Source: Caulobacter sp. UNC358MFTsu5.1 (GTDB lineage Bacteria; Pseudomonadota; Alphaproteobacteria; Caulobacterales; Caulobacteraceae). From it: a DNA stretch of 64,000 bases. The stretch lies in assembly GCF_000712075.1 (NCBI RefSeq), contig NZ_JONW01000005.1:439001-503000 (forward strand). Reading direction: 5' to 3'. The position numbers and the translations under genes were made by a program. The notes beneath the pieces were generated by a model. The model worked only from the letters and a program-made list of their open reading frames with translations, did not search any database and was not told the origin of the DNA. This document shows, piece by piece, positions 43,361 to 51,539 of this stretch; the first letter of the stretch is position 1, and each line of letters opens with the position of its first letter.

Positions 43361-45022
43361 CTAGGCCGAAACAGCCGGATCCAGCTGCGCCCACAGCTTC
43401 CGCTCCGCCCCGAACCGGTCCGGGACCACGCTGCAGGCCACGTCCAGCACCATGGTCGATCGGGTCTTCAGGTCGTAGGCGGGCCAGGCCGGCTGGCCGG
43501 GCGCGCTGGGCTTTCCCGACCGCGCGAAATTGGCCCACATGGTGCTGATGTTCCGGGCCGCCTCGAAGCGGTCGGCGCGGTCGCCGGCCAGGGTCTTGGG
43601 CGAGGCCACGGTGTTGAACACCAGGGGGATGTCGCTGGCGTGCATGGCCCCCAGCTCGATGTCGGTCCCGTCCATCTTGCGGTTCGAGCGGTAGGCGATG
43701 TTGTAGACATAGACCGGCGCCTTGCCCTGGGCCGCCTTGCGCTCGGCGGTGACCACCGAGCCCGCGCCCATGGCGTGGTAGCTGAGCGCCGTCAGGTAGA
43801 GGTCGCTGGGGCTCGCGCCCGGATGGGCCGCCCGCAGGGCGTCGATCACCATCGGGGTCTTGTCGCCGAGCCTGGGCGCCAGCCGCGCCTTCAGCCCCGC
43901 CTCGTCCAGCCGGAAGGCCTCGATGTCCTTGTTCTGCCACGAGAAGAAGGCCGCCTCGCGATCCAGCCAGCCGATCATCAGCGGCTTGCCCGCGGCGCTG
44001 GCCGGGGCCGTCGGGTCGAACGGGTGGTGCGGCAGCAGACCGCCGTCGACGATGGGTCCGTAGCTGCCCGGATTGAGCGACTGGATGCCCTTCCAGCCGC
44101 CGCTGTCGCCCGGATACTTGGCCAGCAGGGCCTTCTGGGCGGCCAGGACCTGGGGCGCGGGGACATCCAGCAGCTTGCGCCAGTCGGCCGGGGCGATGCC
44201 CAGCAGGTCCAGATAGAACCGCGTCGTCTGGGCGGCGACGTCGGGCGTGGAGATCCGCACCACCGGGCCGCTCTGGATGATGGCCTTGGAGAACAGCGGC
44301 GCGACCGACGGCATGGCGTAGAGGCACGAGGTCTTGGCCCCGCCGCCGCTCTCGCCGAAGATCGTCACGTTGCCGGGATCGCCGCCGAACGCGGCGATGT
44401 TCCGCTGCACCCACTTCAGGGCCAGCACGATGTCCGACAGGCCCTGGTTGCCGGACCCGGCGTATTCCGCCCCGCCCAGCTCGCCCAGGTACAGATAGCC
44501 CAGCACGCCCAGGCGATGGTTGTGGGCCACCACCACCACGTCGTGCTCGCGGGCCAGCATCGAGCCGTCCTGGGCCGTGCTGCCGCCCGAGCCGGTCGTG
44601 TAGCCGCCGCCGTGGCTGTAGAACATCACGGGCTTGCCCTTGCCCCCGCCCGCGGGGGTCCAGACGTTCAGCACCAGGCAGTCCTCGCCCGGGGCCGGCT
44701 CGTTCAGGCCGTAGACGGTGGTCGGGTCCTGCAGGGTGGGCGTGCCCAGCCGCGTGGCGTCGCGCACCCCGGTCCAGGGCGCGACGGGGCGGGCCGGCTT
44801 GAAGCGGTTCGGTCCCGAGACGCTGTCGCCGTAGGGCACGCCCTTGTAGGCGTCGACGCCGCCGGTCCGCACACCCCGCAGGCGGCCCTCGGCGACCTCG
44901 ATCTCGACGGCTTCAGAGGGGGCGTCGGCGCGCGCCGCCCACGGCAGGACCAGGCTTCCAGCGATGGCCGCGCCGCCGGCCAGCAGGCGCCGGCGATCGA
45001 CGCCGTTCTCGAAGGACTTCAT
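43361..45022 (-). CDS. Type B carboxylesterase/lipase, Tat-exported
   Basis: 553 aa from ATG 45022 (MKSFENGVDRRRLLAGG). The twin-arginine motif DRRRLLAGG and cleavage near AARAD indicate folded export to the periplasm. The alpha/beta hydrolase core shows the type B signature EDCLVLNVWTP, the oxyanion segment SHGGGYTTGSGG and nucleophile S225 in FGESGGGAK. H461 (GAMHASDIP) is the likely catalytic His. These enzymes cleave carboxylic esters, and in polysaccharide loci often act on acylated sugars or phenolic esters. It lies between GH9 and a deacetylase, which fits side-chain removal, though that is inferred. Confidence 0.92.
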   Translation of the reverse strand: MKSFENGVDRRRLLAGGAAIAGSLVLPWAARADAPSEAVEIEVAEGRLRGVRTGGVDAYKGVPYGDSVSGPNRFKPARPVAPWTGVRDATRLGTPTLQDPTTVYGLNEPAPGEDCLVLNVWTPAGGGKGKPVMFYSHGGGYTTGSGGSTAQDGSMLAREHDVVVVAHNHRLGVLGYLYLGELGGAEYAGSGNQGLSDIVLALKWVQRNIAAFGGDPGNVTIFGESGGGAKTSCLYAMPSVAPLFSKAIIQSGPVVRISTPDVAAQTTRFYLDLLGIAPADWRKLLDVPAPQVLAAQKALLAKYPGDSGGWKGIQSLNPGSYGPIVDGGLLPHHPFDPTAPASAAGKPLMIGWLDREAAFFSWQNKDIEAFRLDEAGLKARLAPRLGDKTPMVIDALRAAHPGASPSDLYLTALSYHAMGAGSVVTAERKAAQGKAPVYVYNIAYRSNRKMDGTDIELGAMHASDIPLVFNTVASPKTLAGDRADRFEAARNISTMWANFARSGKPSAPGQPAWPAYDLKTRSTMVLDVACSVVPDRFGAERKLWAQLDPAVSA

Positions 45023-45125
45023 GGAAGCCTCACCATTCTCGAGCGGTCTCCGGCCGACGCCGGAGCCCGGGTTCATCCTGCGTGACTCCGGGATCCGACA
45101 GGACCCCGACCTTGGTCGAAGCCTG

Positions 45126-46091
45126 CTAGCGGCACATCTTGTCAAGTTCCGCCCCGCCCCAGGCGGGCTGCGACGGCACGGGCAGTCCCTTGGCCTTCAT
45201 GGCCTCCTCCAGGGTCGTGGGGACGGCGGTGGCCTCGGCGTGGAAGTCGGCGGCGTAGAACTTGTCGCGCTCGGCCTCCTCCAGGCCGACGAAGGTCACG
45301 CCGTTGTCCTGATACAGCTTCAGCAGCCTGGGCATCATCCGCGCGTCGAAGGCCCCGGCGTGCATCAGCAGCACATAGGGGATGTCGCGGCCGTACAGCG
45401 TCGCCGACAGGCCGCGCTCGAAGTCCAGGCTGTCCTTGGCGGCCTTCAGGTAGCTGGCCTCCAGCACCGCCACGGCGGCCGTGTCACCCTTGGCCATACA
45501 GCGGGCGTAGGGCTCGTTCCAGGCGTAGTCGCCGAAGCTCATGGTGACGCTGGCGATGCGGTAGCCGCGGGCCTTCAACACCTTGCGGGCCGCCGCGTGC
45601 TTCTCGGGCGTCTCGCCCTCGCTGAGATAGGGGTAGCGCACCCAGCGCCAGTCCTGGCCGGCCATGTGCTTTTCCAGCAGCGGCTCGTTGCGGACGAGGT
45701 CGGCCTCCCAGTCGGCCAGGCCGTTGGTGTTGAGGTTCATGTGCGACCAGGTGTGGTTGGCCAGCGGATGGCCGGCCGCGCGCCACAGCGACAGCACGCC
45801 CACCGAGTCCGGCTCCTTCTCCTCCTGCACGCCGTTGACGAAGCCGTAGACCGGCCCCGTCCTGGCGTCGTGGAAGGCGGCTAGCAGCCGGCCGGCCACG
45901 TCCATGCGGCTGACGCCGGGCGGCAGGGCGCTGTGGGCCGGCAGGTCGTCGAAGGTCAGGGCCATCTTCACCGGCGTCGCGGCCCGGGCGGCCTGGGCCG
46001 CGCCCGCCGTCATCGCCAATACGGCCAGCGGCGCGATCCACCGCGACCAAAGCCCAGCCCGCGCGCGCCGCGCTCCACCTTCGACAGCCAT
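45126..46091 (-). CDS. Polysaccharide deacetylase (CE4/NodB-like), exported
   Basis: 321 aa. Signal peptide at about residues 15-38 (ends AARAAT). NodB motifs are visible: MALTFDDLPAHS with the Asp pair, the metal-binding HTWSHMNL, RYPYLSEG as the third motif and LLMHAGAFDA near the C-terminus. Such enzymes remove N- or O-acetyl groups from chitin, xylan or peptidoglycan. An operator-like site lies 29 bp upstream and GGAGG precedes the ATG closely. The esterase follows on the same strand after a 103-bp gap. Confidence 0.88.
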   Translation of the reverse strand: MAVEGGARRARAGLWSRWIAPLAVLAMTAGAAQAARAATPVKMALTFDDLPAHSALPPGVSRMDVAGRLLAAFHDARTGPVYGFVNGVQEEKEPDSVGVLSLWRAAGHPLANHTWSHMNLNTNGLADWEADLVRNEPLLEKHMAGQDWRWVRYPYLSEGETPEKHAAARKVLKARGYRIASVTMSFGDYAWNEPYARCMAKGDTAAVAVLEASYLKAAKDSLDFERGLSATLYGRDIPYVLLMHAGAFDARMMPRLLKLYQDNGVTFVGLEEAERDKFYAADFHAEATAVPTTLEEAMKAKGLPVPSQPAWGGAELDKMCR

Positions 46092-46119
46092 GCGTCCTCC
46101 CGTTTCATCCTTCGCGGAT

Positions 46120-46131
46120 GATAACGGTAAC
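46120..46131. promoter_or_regulatory. LacI-type operator upstream of the deacetylase
   Basis: GATAACGGTAAC, whose reverse complement GTTACCGTTATC matches the GH9-side site GTTACCGCTATC at 11 of 12 positions. It sits 29 bp before the deacetylase start, within a short AT-rich gap. Confidence 0.55.
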
Positions 46132-46165
46132 AGTTATGCCGTCCGCAGGCTTCGCCGCAAGGCCC

Positions 46166-46936
46166 CTAGAAGGTGTAGTCGAACCCGAGCCGGAAGAGGT
46201 TGCCGCGCACGTCCGCCTCGGAGCTCAGGGTGGCGTAGCTCGACCCGACCGTGGCCTGGGACTTGATCGTGCCGAAGTCGGTGTACAGCCACTCCCCGCG
46301 GATCGCGGTCCTGTCGCTCAGGGCGTAGGCGCCGCCGAGGCCAGCGGTCCAGCCCCACTTGACGTCGGACTTCTCGTTGTTGCCCGTGATCGGCGTCGTG
46401 CGGGTGTCGCGGTAGCGGGTCGACAGCTTGATGTCCGACGCGGCCACGCCGCCCGTCGCGTACACCAGCCAGGTGTCGTTGCCGTAGCCGATCCGGGGAC
46501 GCAGGGTCCACATCCAGTCGGTCTTCACCTTCTGCTCGATCGTGAAGTCGACCGGCGGATTGATCGCCAGCCCCGACCGGTAGGTCTTCTCGCGGTCCTC
46601 GCCCAGATTGTAGTAGCCGATGTCGGTCTCCATCCCGATCAGCCACGCCCCCGTCCAGTAGTTGACGCCCGCCTGGAAGCCGCCGGTGAACCCGACGTCG
46701 TTGTCGTCGTCCTCCGAGATCGGGGCGTTGATCAGGCCGATGTCGCCGGGCGGGATGACCGTCCCGCCCGAACCGGCCGCCGCCTTCATGCTCAGGGTGG
46801 TGTCGCCCCACGACGCGCCGACATTGCCGCCGACATAGAACCCGTCCCAGGGCGCGCTCTGGGCGACGGCCGCGCCGGCTCCCAGGCAAACGACCCCGAC
46901 CGCTCCGAGAGCGGCCATGAACTCCGACCCGCGCAT
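46166..46936 (-). CDS. Outer-membrane beta-barrel protein (OmpA/Omp25-like barrel)
   Basis: 256 aa. Signal peptide at about 1-25 (ends AAVAQ). The mature protein begins APWDGFYVGGNVGASWGD, the usual opening of 8-stranded alphaproteobacterial barrels. It continues with alternating strands such as WTLRPRIGYGNDTWLVYATG and GWTAGLGGAYALSDRTAIRG, and ends GFDYTF. The final Phe is the assembly signal. It is a single-domain barrel without a peptidoglycan-binding part, and its role is unknown. Confidence 0.88.
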   Translation of the reverse strand: MRGSEFMAALGAVGVVCLGAGAAVAQSAPWDGFYVGGNVGASWGDTTLSMKAAAGSGGTVIPPGDIGLINAPISEDDDNDVGFTGGFQAGVNYWTGAWLIGMETDIGYYNLGEDREKTYRSGLAINPPVDFTIEQKVKTDWMWTLRPRIGYGNDTWLVYATGGVAASDIKLSTRYRDTRTTPITGNNEKSDVKWGWTAGLGGAYALSDRTAIRGEWLYTDFGTIKSQATVGSSYATLSSEADVRGNLFRLGFDYTF

Positions 46937-47071
46937 GCTCGTCCTCCACGCCTTACGATGACGGGGGCGAGCATTCCCGCCGAACCCGCCGCCCGGTATC
47001 CGGTGCGGACCTGAGGGCGGAAGACGGGGGACCGGAGGCGGCGCGCGGAACGACCCGCGCGCCGTTCACGC

Positions 47072-47659
47072 CTACTCGATGATGCGCAGCACGACACGAC
47101 GGCTGGCGGCCAGGTCCTCGGGCGTGTCGCCGGTCGCGGCCGGGCGTTCCTCGCCCCACGACACCGTCTCCATGCTGGCCAGCGGGATGCCCTGGCTGAA
47201 CAGGAAGCGGCGCGTTTCCAGGGCGCGCTTCTCGCCCAGGATGCGGTTCTTGTCGCTGTCGCCGCGCGGGTCGGCGTTGCCGACGATCTCGACGAAGACC
47301 TTCTTGTTGTCGGCCTTCAGGCGCTCGGCGAAGGCGGTCAGGGTGGCCTTGGCCTCGTCCGACAGGTCCCACTTGGCGGTCTCGAAATTGATGGTGTCGC
47401 TTTCGCTCACCACGGTGCGGACCATCTTGCCCCGCGCCAGGCCGTAGGCCTCGTCGGCCCGCGACTGCGCCGCCTGGGCGGACTTGTCCACGCCGTCGAC
47501 CCGCGTCGACAGCGCGTTCACCTTGGCGTCGACGGCGTCGACGCGGGCGTTCACGGCGGCCACGTGTTCGTCGACGTACTGCTCGGTGGCGCAACCGCTC
47601 AGGGCCAGCCCACCAGCGACCAAGACGGCGGCCGCGACGCCCGAAAGATAATGACCCAT
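47072..47659 (-). CDS. OmpA-family lipoprotein
   Basis: 195 aa from ATG 47659 (MGHYLSG), which has GGAGA upstream; longer starts lack support. The lipobox LALSGC gives a lipidated Cys near residue 22. Residues ~26-75 are a heptad-like coiled coil (VNARVDAVDAKVNALSTRVD) similar to Lpp-type spacers. The C-terminal OmpA domain (VEIVGNADPRGDSDKNRILG, then RALETRRFLFSQGIP) binds peptidoglycan. It should tether the outer membrane to the cell wall. An 8-bp inverted repeat (47680-47687 with 47694-47701) lies in its leader. Confidence 0.9.
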   Translation of the reverse strand: MGHYLSGVAAAVLVAGGLALSGCATEQYVDEHVAAVNARVDAVDAKVNALSTRVDGVDKSAQAAQSRADEAYGLARGKMVRTVVSESDTINFETAKWDLSDEAKATLTAFAERLKADNKKVFVEIVGNADPRGDSDKNRILGEKRALETRRFLFSQGIPLASMETVSWGEERPAATGDTPEDLAASRRVVLRIIE

Positions 47660-47679
47660 CTTGGATCTCCCAGCTCTTG

Positions 47680-47701
47680 CCAAACTCGGCGAGGAGTTTG
47701 G
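47680..47701. repeat. Inverted repeat in the OmpA-like leader
   Basis: CCAAACTC and GAGTTTGG are perfect arms around a 6-nt loop, between the amidohydrolase stop and the OmpA-like start. No U-run follows, so a leader structure or a weak terminator is possible. Confidence 0.4.
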
Positions 47702-47778
47702 CGCCCGGGCGGACAAGACCTATCAGGTGTAGACCTGAGCCTAGACCTCAGTTCACCCGAATCTGGGCTTGCCGAATC

Positions 47779-48858
47779 CTATGGTCGCGCATTGGCCTTT
47801 TCCCAGGCCCGCACCTTGACCCGGGCGGCGTCGAAAACACGTTCGTAATTGCCCTTCAAGACCTTCTCGCGCGTCTCCGGCGTCAGCTTGGCCCAGAGCG
47901 GCTTGTAGGCCTCGTAGACGGCGAAATACTGCTCGGGCGAGCGGGGCGCGACCACGTCGCTGCCGAACAGGAAGCGGTCCGGGTATTTGTTGATCAGGGC
48001 CGCCGCCAGGGTCGAGGACTCGTCGGTCGCCACCAGGTACTTGGCCACCTCGTCCCACGAGATGTCGAACATCACGTTCTTCATGGCGGGGTTGGAGAGG
48101 ATCTCCTCCAGATAGGTCGCCTCGGACTTCACCGGCTGGACGACCCGCCCCATGCCGGCATGGGCCCAGATGATCGTCGTATTGGGATGGCGCGCGTACA
48201 GCGCCGTCAGCTGGTCGAAATAGCCCCGGACCTTGGCGTCCTTGGTGAAGGGCCGGACCATGTCGTTGTGCAGGATCGCCACCAGCCCGACCTCGCCGGC
48301 GAAGTCGAGCAGGCGGTCCAGCGACGGGTCGGTCAGGCTGGCCCCGCCGCCGGCGATCTTGGGCGAGACGAACTCCTTGTGCACCGAGAACTCGCCGATG
48401 CCGGTGAAGACCCCGGGGAACAGGGTCAGCACCCGCCGCACGTGGTCGGCGGCGTACATGTCGGCCGGGTTGAAGCCGGTGATCATCGGATCGACCCGCT
48501 TCTGCTGCTCCGGCGACAGGGCGCGGTACTGCAGGGCGATCTGGGCGTCGGTGAACGAGTAGTAGTACAGCGGCGCGTCGGCCTCGAGATAGTAGGTCGG
48601 GGCGATGTCGCCGCTCTCCAGGTGCGACCACTCCTGCTGCAGCGGGATGCCGAACAGGGTGGTGCGGCACACCCGGTCGCCCATCAGCTTCAGCACCTCG
48701 GCGGCCGAGGGCCCTTCCTGGATGTAGTTGGTCAGGTGGAAGTGGCTGTCGCTGAACTGGCAGCCCTTCGGGGTCGGGACCGGGGTCTGGGCCGCGACCT
48801 GCGCGGCGACGAGCGCCAGCGGGAGCCCCAGGGCGGCGAAGAGAAATCGGCGAGGCAT
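47779..48858 (-). CDS. Amidohydrolase family protein, exported
   Basis: 359 aa. Signal peptide at about 1-23 (ends QVAAQ). The metal site opens with FSDSHFHLTNY (HxH). VGLVAILHNDM and TTIIWAHAGMGRVV supply further His ligands and FLFGSDVVAP the terminal Asp, in the order of amidohydrolase_2 (TIM-barrel) enzymes. Most relatives hydrolyse or decarboxylate small cyclic compounds. It is the last gene of a four-gene operon with porins and a glutaminase (gaps 15, 19 and 22 bp). The substrate is unknown; it may be an amide or lactone entering through those porins. Confidence 0.85.
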   Translation of the reverse strand: MPRRFLFAALGLPLALVAAQVAAQTPVPTPKGCQFSDSHFHLTNYIQEGPSAAEVLKLMGDRVCRTTLFGIPLQQEWSHLESGDIAPTYYLEADAPLYYYSFTDAQIALQYRALSPEQQKRVDPMITGFNPADMYAADHVRRVLTLFPGVFTGIGEFSVHKEFVSPKIAGGGASLTDPSLDRLLDFAGEVGLVAILHNDMVRPFTKDAKVRGYFDQLTALYARHPNTTIIWAHAGMGRVVQPVKSEATYLEEILSNPAMKNVMFDISWDEVAKYLVATDESSTLAAALINKYPDRFLFGSDVVAPRSPEQYFAVYEAYKPLWAKLTPETREKVLKGNYERVFDAARVKVRAWEKANARP

Positions 48859-48873
48859 CGCGACCTCCTGGTC

Positions 48874-50454
48874 CTAGAAGGCGAGGGAGAAGTCCGAGAC
48901 GAGGGTGAAGCCGTTCGCGCCGACCGGGACGGGATAGGCCGTGTAGCCGACGGGAGAACGGTCGGTGTAGAGCCCCATCACGTTGACCCGCAGGTCCCGA
49001 CGCTGGAACGGGTAGTAGTTGACGCCCAGGGCGACGTCGTAGGGGTCGCCGTAGCCGCCGTAGATCTTGGAGCCCGACAGATAGAGCATCAGGGTCTTGG
49101 GGATCAGCATGGCCGAGGCCTGGAGCTGGAAGCCGGTGTCGTGCAGGTCGGTGACCGGGACGATCCCGTTGACCTTGAAGTTGTCCAGCCAGCGCGAATA
49201 GTACTCGAACTCCAGCGCATAGCCCCGGTGCTTCACCGCCGCGTCCAGGGCCACCATCTGGTAGCGCGCCTCGGTGATCCGGCCCGGCGTGCCGAAGGCT
49301 TCGTTGGCGAACAACAGGGTGCCGTCGGACAGCCGCAGCTGGGTGTTCTCGATGGACTCGGTATTGGGTTGCGACTGCGGCGTCTCGGTGCTGCGCGTGT
49401 AGTGGACGCTGAACAGGGTCGCGACCTTGTCGTGGTTTTCCGGATCGCCGAAGCCGTTGGCCGGGCCGAACTCTCCGGTGGTCGGCATCCAGGTCAGGGC
49501 GCCCGACCAGGTGTTGGGCTTGGCGTCCAGCTGGCCGGCGTTGACCCCCAAGGCGCTCAGGTTGTTGGCCACCATCACCCGGTATTCCAGGCCCTTGGCC
49601 AGCTTGCCGTCGGCCCAGATGCCCTGGGTGTACGATCCCCGGAAGAACTCGTCGGCGATCGGCCGGTTGTCGTTGCGCAGCCAGTACGGGAAGGTCCGGT
49701 TGGTCGAACGCGTCGACGGCACCGACTGGATGCCGAAATAGACCCGCAGGGCGTCGTTGAATTTCCAATTGAGGTTGCCGGCCAGCACCACCTGGGCGCC
49801 CAGGCCCTGGGCGGTCTGCGAGGTCCAGGCATAGGCGTTGTAGCCGAACCGCGGATCGAACAGCCAGCCGCGCACGGTGATCTGCACCTTGGCCAGCTGG
49901 AAGTCCTCGCGCGGTGTGACGGTCTTGGTCCGCCCGAAGGCGTCCACATAGGATTTGTCCAGCTGGTGCTGGTTCAGGTAGCGCAGGTAGCTGACCAGGC
50001 CCAGGTCGACCTCGCCGATGTCGGAGCGCATCAGGATCAGGCCCTTGCCGGGCTCGAAGCCGCCCCAGCGCGCCGGCGGGGCGGCGTCCTCGGCCGCTCG
50101 GGTCGGCAGCCGCACGATGTCGTCGGACGCGGCCGTCGTCGTGGCGACCGGCGCCGTCGGCGGCGGGGCGCCCGCGGCCCAGGAGAGCTGGGCGTCCAGG
50201 GCGTCGATGCGCTTGGCCCGCGCGGCCTCGGCCGCCTTGGCCGCCTCGTTCTCGGACCTCAGGGCCTGGAGCTCGCGGCGCATGGCCGCCAGGTCCTCGG
50301 CGCTGGCGACCGGCGGCGGCGGCGGCGCCGTGGCCTGGAGCTCCTGGGCCAGGACGGGGCTCGCCGCGCCCGCCAGCACCAGGCCGGCCGCGGCGCAGGC
50401 GAGGGAGGACGCCGGGCCCAGCCGGGTCCGACGCCGATACGCAAAGCGTGGCAT
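48874..50454 (-). CDS. Outer-membrane porin with N-terminal coiled coil
   Basis: 526 aa from ATG 50454, preferred over GTG 50463 because GAGGTG lies about 6 nt ahead of it. Signal peptide ends near PVLAQ. Residues ~50-90 form a coiled coil (MRRELQALRSENEAAKAAEA) as in trimeric porins. The rest is a large barrel (DFQLAKVQITVRGWLFDPRF, YALEFEYYSRWLDNFKVNG) ending SDFSLAF. It resembles OprP/OprO-like porins but I cannot assign a substrate. It is cotranscribed with a periplasmic glutaminase and an amidohydrolase. Confidence 0.82.
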   Translation of the reverse strand: MPRFAYRRRTRLGPASSLACAAAGLVLAGAASPVLAQELQATAPPPPPVASAEDLAAMRRELQALRSENEAAKAAEAARAKRIDALDAQLSWAAGAPPPTAPVATTTAASDDIVRLPTRAAEDAAPPARWGGFEPGKGLILMRSDIGEVDLGLVSYLRYLNQHQLDKSYVDAFGRTKTVTPREDFQLAKVQITVRGWLFDPRFGYNAYAWTSQTAQGLGAQVVLAGNLNWKFNDALRVYFGIQSVPSTRSTNRTFPYWLRNDNRPIADEFFRGSYTQGIWADGKLAKGLEYRVMVANNLSALGVNAGQLDAKPNTWSGALTWMPTTGEFGPANGFGDPENHDKVATLFSVHYTRSTETPQSQPNTESIENTQLRLSDGTLLFANEAFGTPGRITEARYQMVALDAAVKHRGYALEFEYYSRWLDNFKVNGIVPVTDLHDTGFQLQASAMLIPKTLMLYLSGSKIYGGYGDPYDVALGVNYYPFQRRDLRVNVMGLYTDRSPVGYTAYPVPVGANGFTLVSDFSLAF

Positions 50455-50473
50455 GAACTTCACCTCGGACCGA

Positions 50474-51517
50474 TCAGGTCGGCTTGGCTTCGTACGGATT
50501 GCCGCCCAGGGCGTTCGAGATGTCGATGATCGCCTTCTGGCCGCGCACGCTGTTGCCGGCGGCGTCGAGCGGCGGCGAGAAGGTGCCGACCCCGAACTTG
50601 CCCGGCGACACGGCGATCAGCCCGCCGCCCACGCCGCTCTTGGCGGGCAGGCCGGTGTGGAACAGCCACTTGCCGCTGTCGTCGTAGAGCCCGGCGGTCG
50701 CCATCACCGCCAGGAGGCGGGAAACGTGCTTGGGGTCGATCACCTGCTTCTTGGTGATCGGGTTCTTGCCGCCGTTGGCCAGAGTGGCGGCCATGTTGCC
50801 CAGGTCCTTGGCGTTGACGGCGATGGCGCACTGGCGCGTGTAGATGTCGGTGGCCACGGCCGGGTCGCTCTTGAACCGTTCGTAGGCCCACATCAGGGCG
50901 CCGATGGCCCGGTTGCGCTGGTTGGTGTCGGCCTCGGACTTGTAGACCTCCTCGTCGACCGACAGCTGGCGGCCGGCGAAGTCGGAATGCAGGGCCAGGA
51001 TCTTCTTCCAGACCTCGTCGGGCGTGCCCTTGACCATGCCGGTGGTGGCGATGGCGCCGGGATTGACCAGGGGGTTCATCTCCTTGCCGCGGTATTGCTC
51101 GACCGCGACGATCGAGTTGAACACCTGGCCGGTGGCGTCCACCCCGATGCTGTTCTCGATCAGGTCCTCACCGGATTCCTGGAACACCAGGGCCAGGGTG
51201 AAGACCTTGGAGATCGACTGGATCGAGAAGGTCGGCTCGATGTCGCCGGCGGTGGCCAGCGCCCCCTGGGGCGTGGCCAGGGCGATGCCGAAATAGTTCG
51301 ACGGCACCTTGGCGAGCGCGGGGATGTAGTCGGCGTTCTTGCCTTCCTGCAGCCCCTTGTACTTGTCGTAGGCGGCCTTGACCGCCGCGGCGGCGGCGCC
51401 CGAGGCCTGGGCCTGAGCGGGCGGAGCCGCGGCCAGGCCGGCGCCGGCGGTCAGGCCGAAACCCAGGACGGCGAGACCCCTGGCGAGGTCGCGGCGGGAA
51501 GCGTTGGTCTGCATCAT
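50474..51517 (-). CDS. glsA: Glutaminase (serine-dependent, GlsA family), Tat-exported
   Basis: 347 aa with a ~36-residue Tat signal (SRRDLARGLAVLGFGLTAGA, cleavage near AQAQA), unusual because family members are mostly cytosolic. The catalytic S-x-x-K is present in FSIQSISKVF. VNPGAIATTG, LANGGKNPITKK and AKSGVGGGLIAVSPGKFGVG are family blocks. It hydrolyses L-glutamine to glutamate and ammonia, here presumably in the periplasm. It sits in an operon between two porins with short gaps, suggesting scavenging of glutamine or glutaminyl compounds from outside. ATGATG start; the second ATG is also possible. Confidence 0.93.
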   Translation of the reverse strand: MMQTNASRRDLARGLAVLGFGLTAGAGLAAAPPAQAQASGAAAAAVKAAYDKYKGLQEGKNADYIPALAKVPSNYFGIALATPQGALATAGDIEPTFSIQSISKVFTLALVFQESGEDLIENSIGVDATGQVFNSIVAVEQYRGKEMNPLVNPGAIATTGMVKGTPDEVWKKILALHSDFAGRQLSVDEEVYKSEADTNQRNRAIGALMWAYERFKSDPAVATDIYTRQCAIAVNAKDLGNMAATLANGGKNPITKKQVIDPKHVSRLLAVMATAGLYDDSGKWLFHTGLPAKSGVGGGLIAVSPGKFGVGTFSPPLDAAGNSVRGQKAIIDISNALGGNPYEAKPT

Positions 51518-51539
51518 CGGATCGTCTCCCGTGAGCCGC

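Noticed and set aside
45023..45145. Upstream in-frame extension of the type B esterase
   Set aside because: It would place extra residues before a clear Tat signal (DRRRLLAGG), so the ATG at 45022 is preferred.
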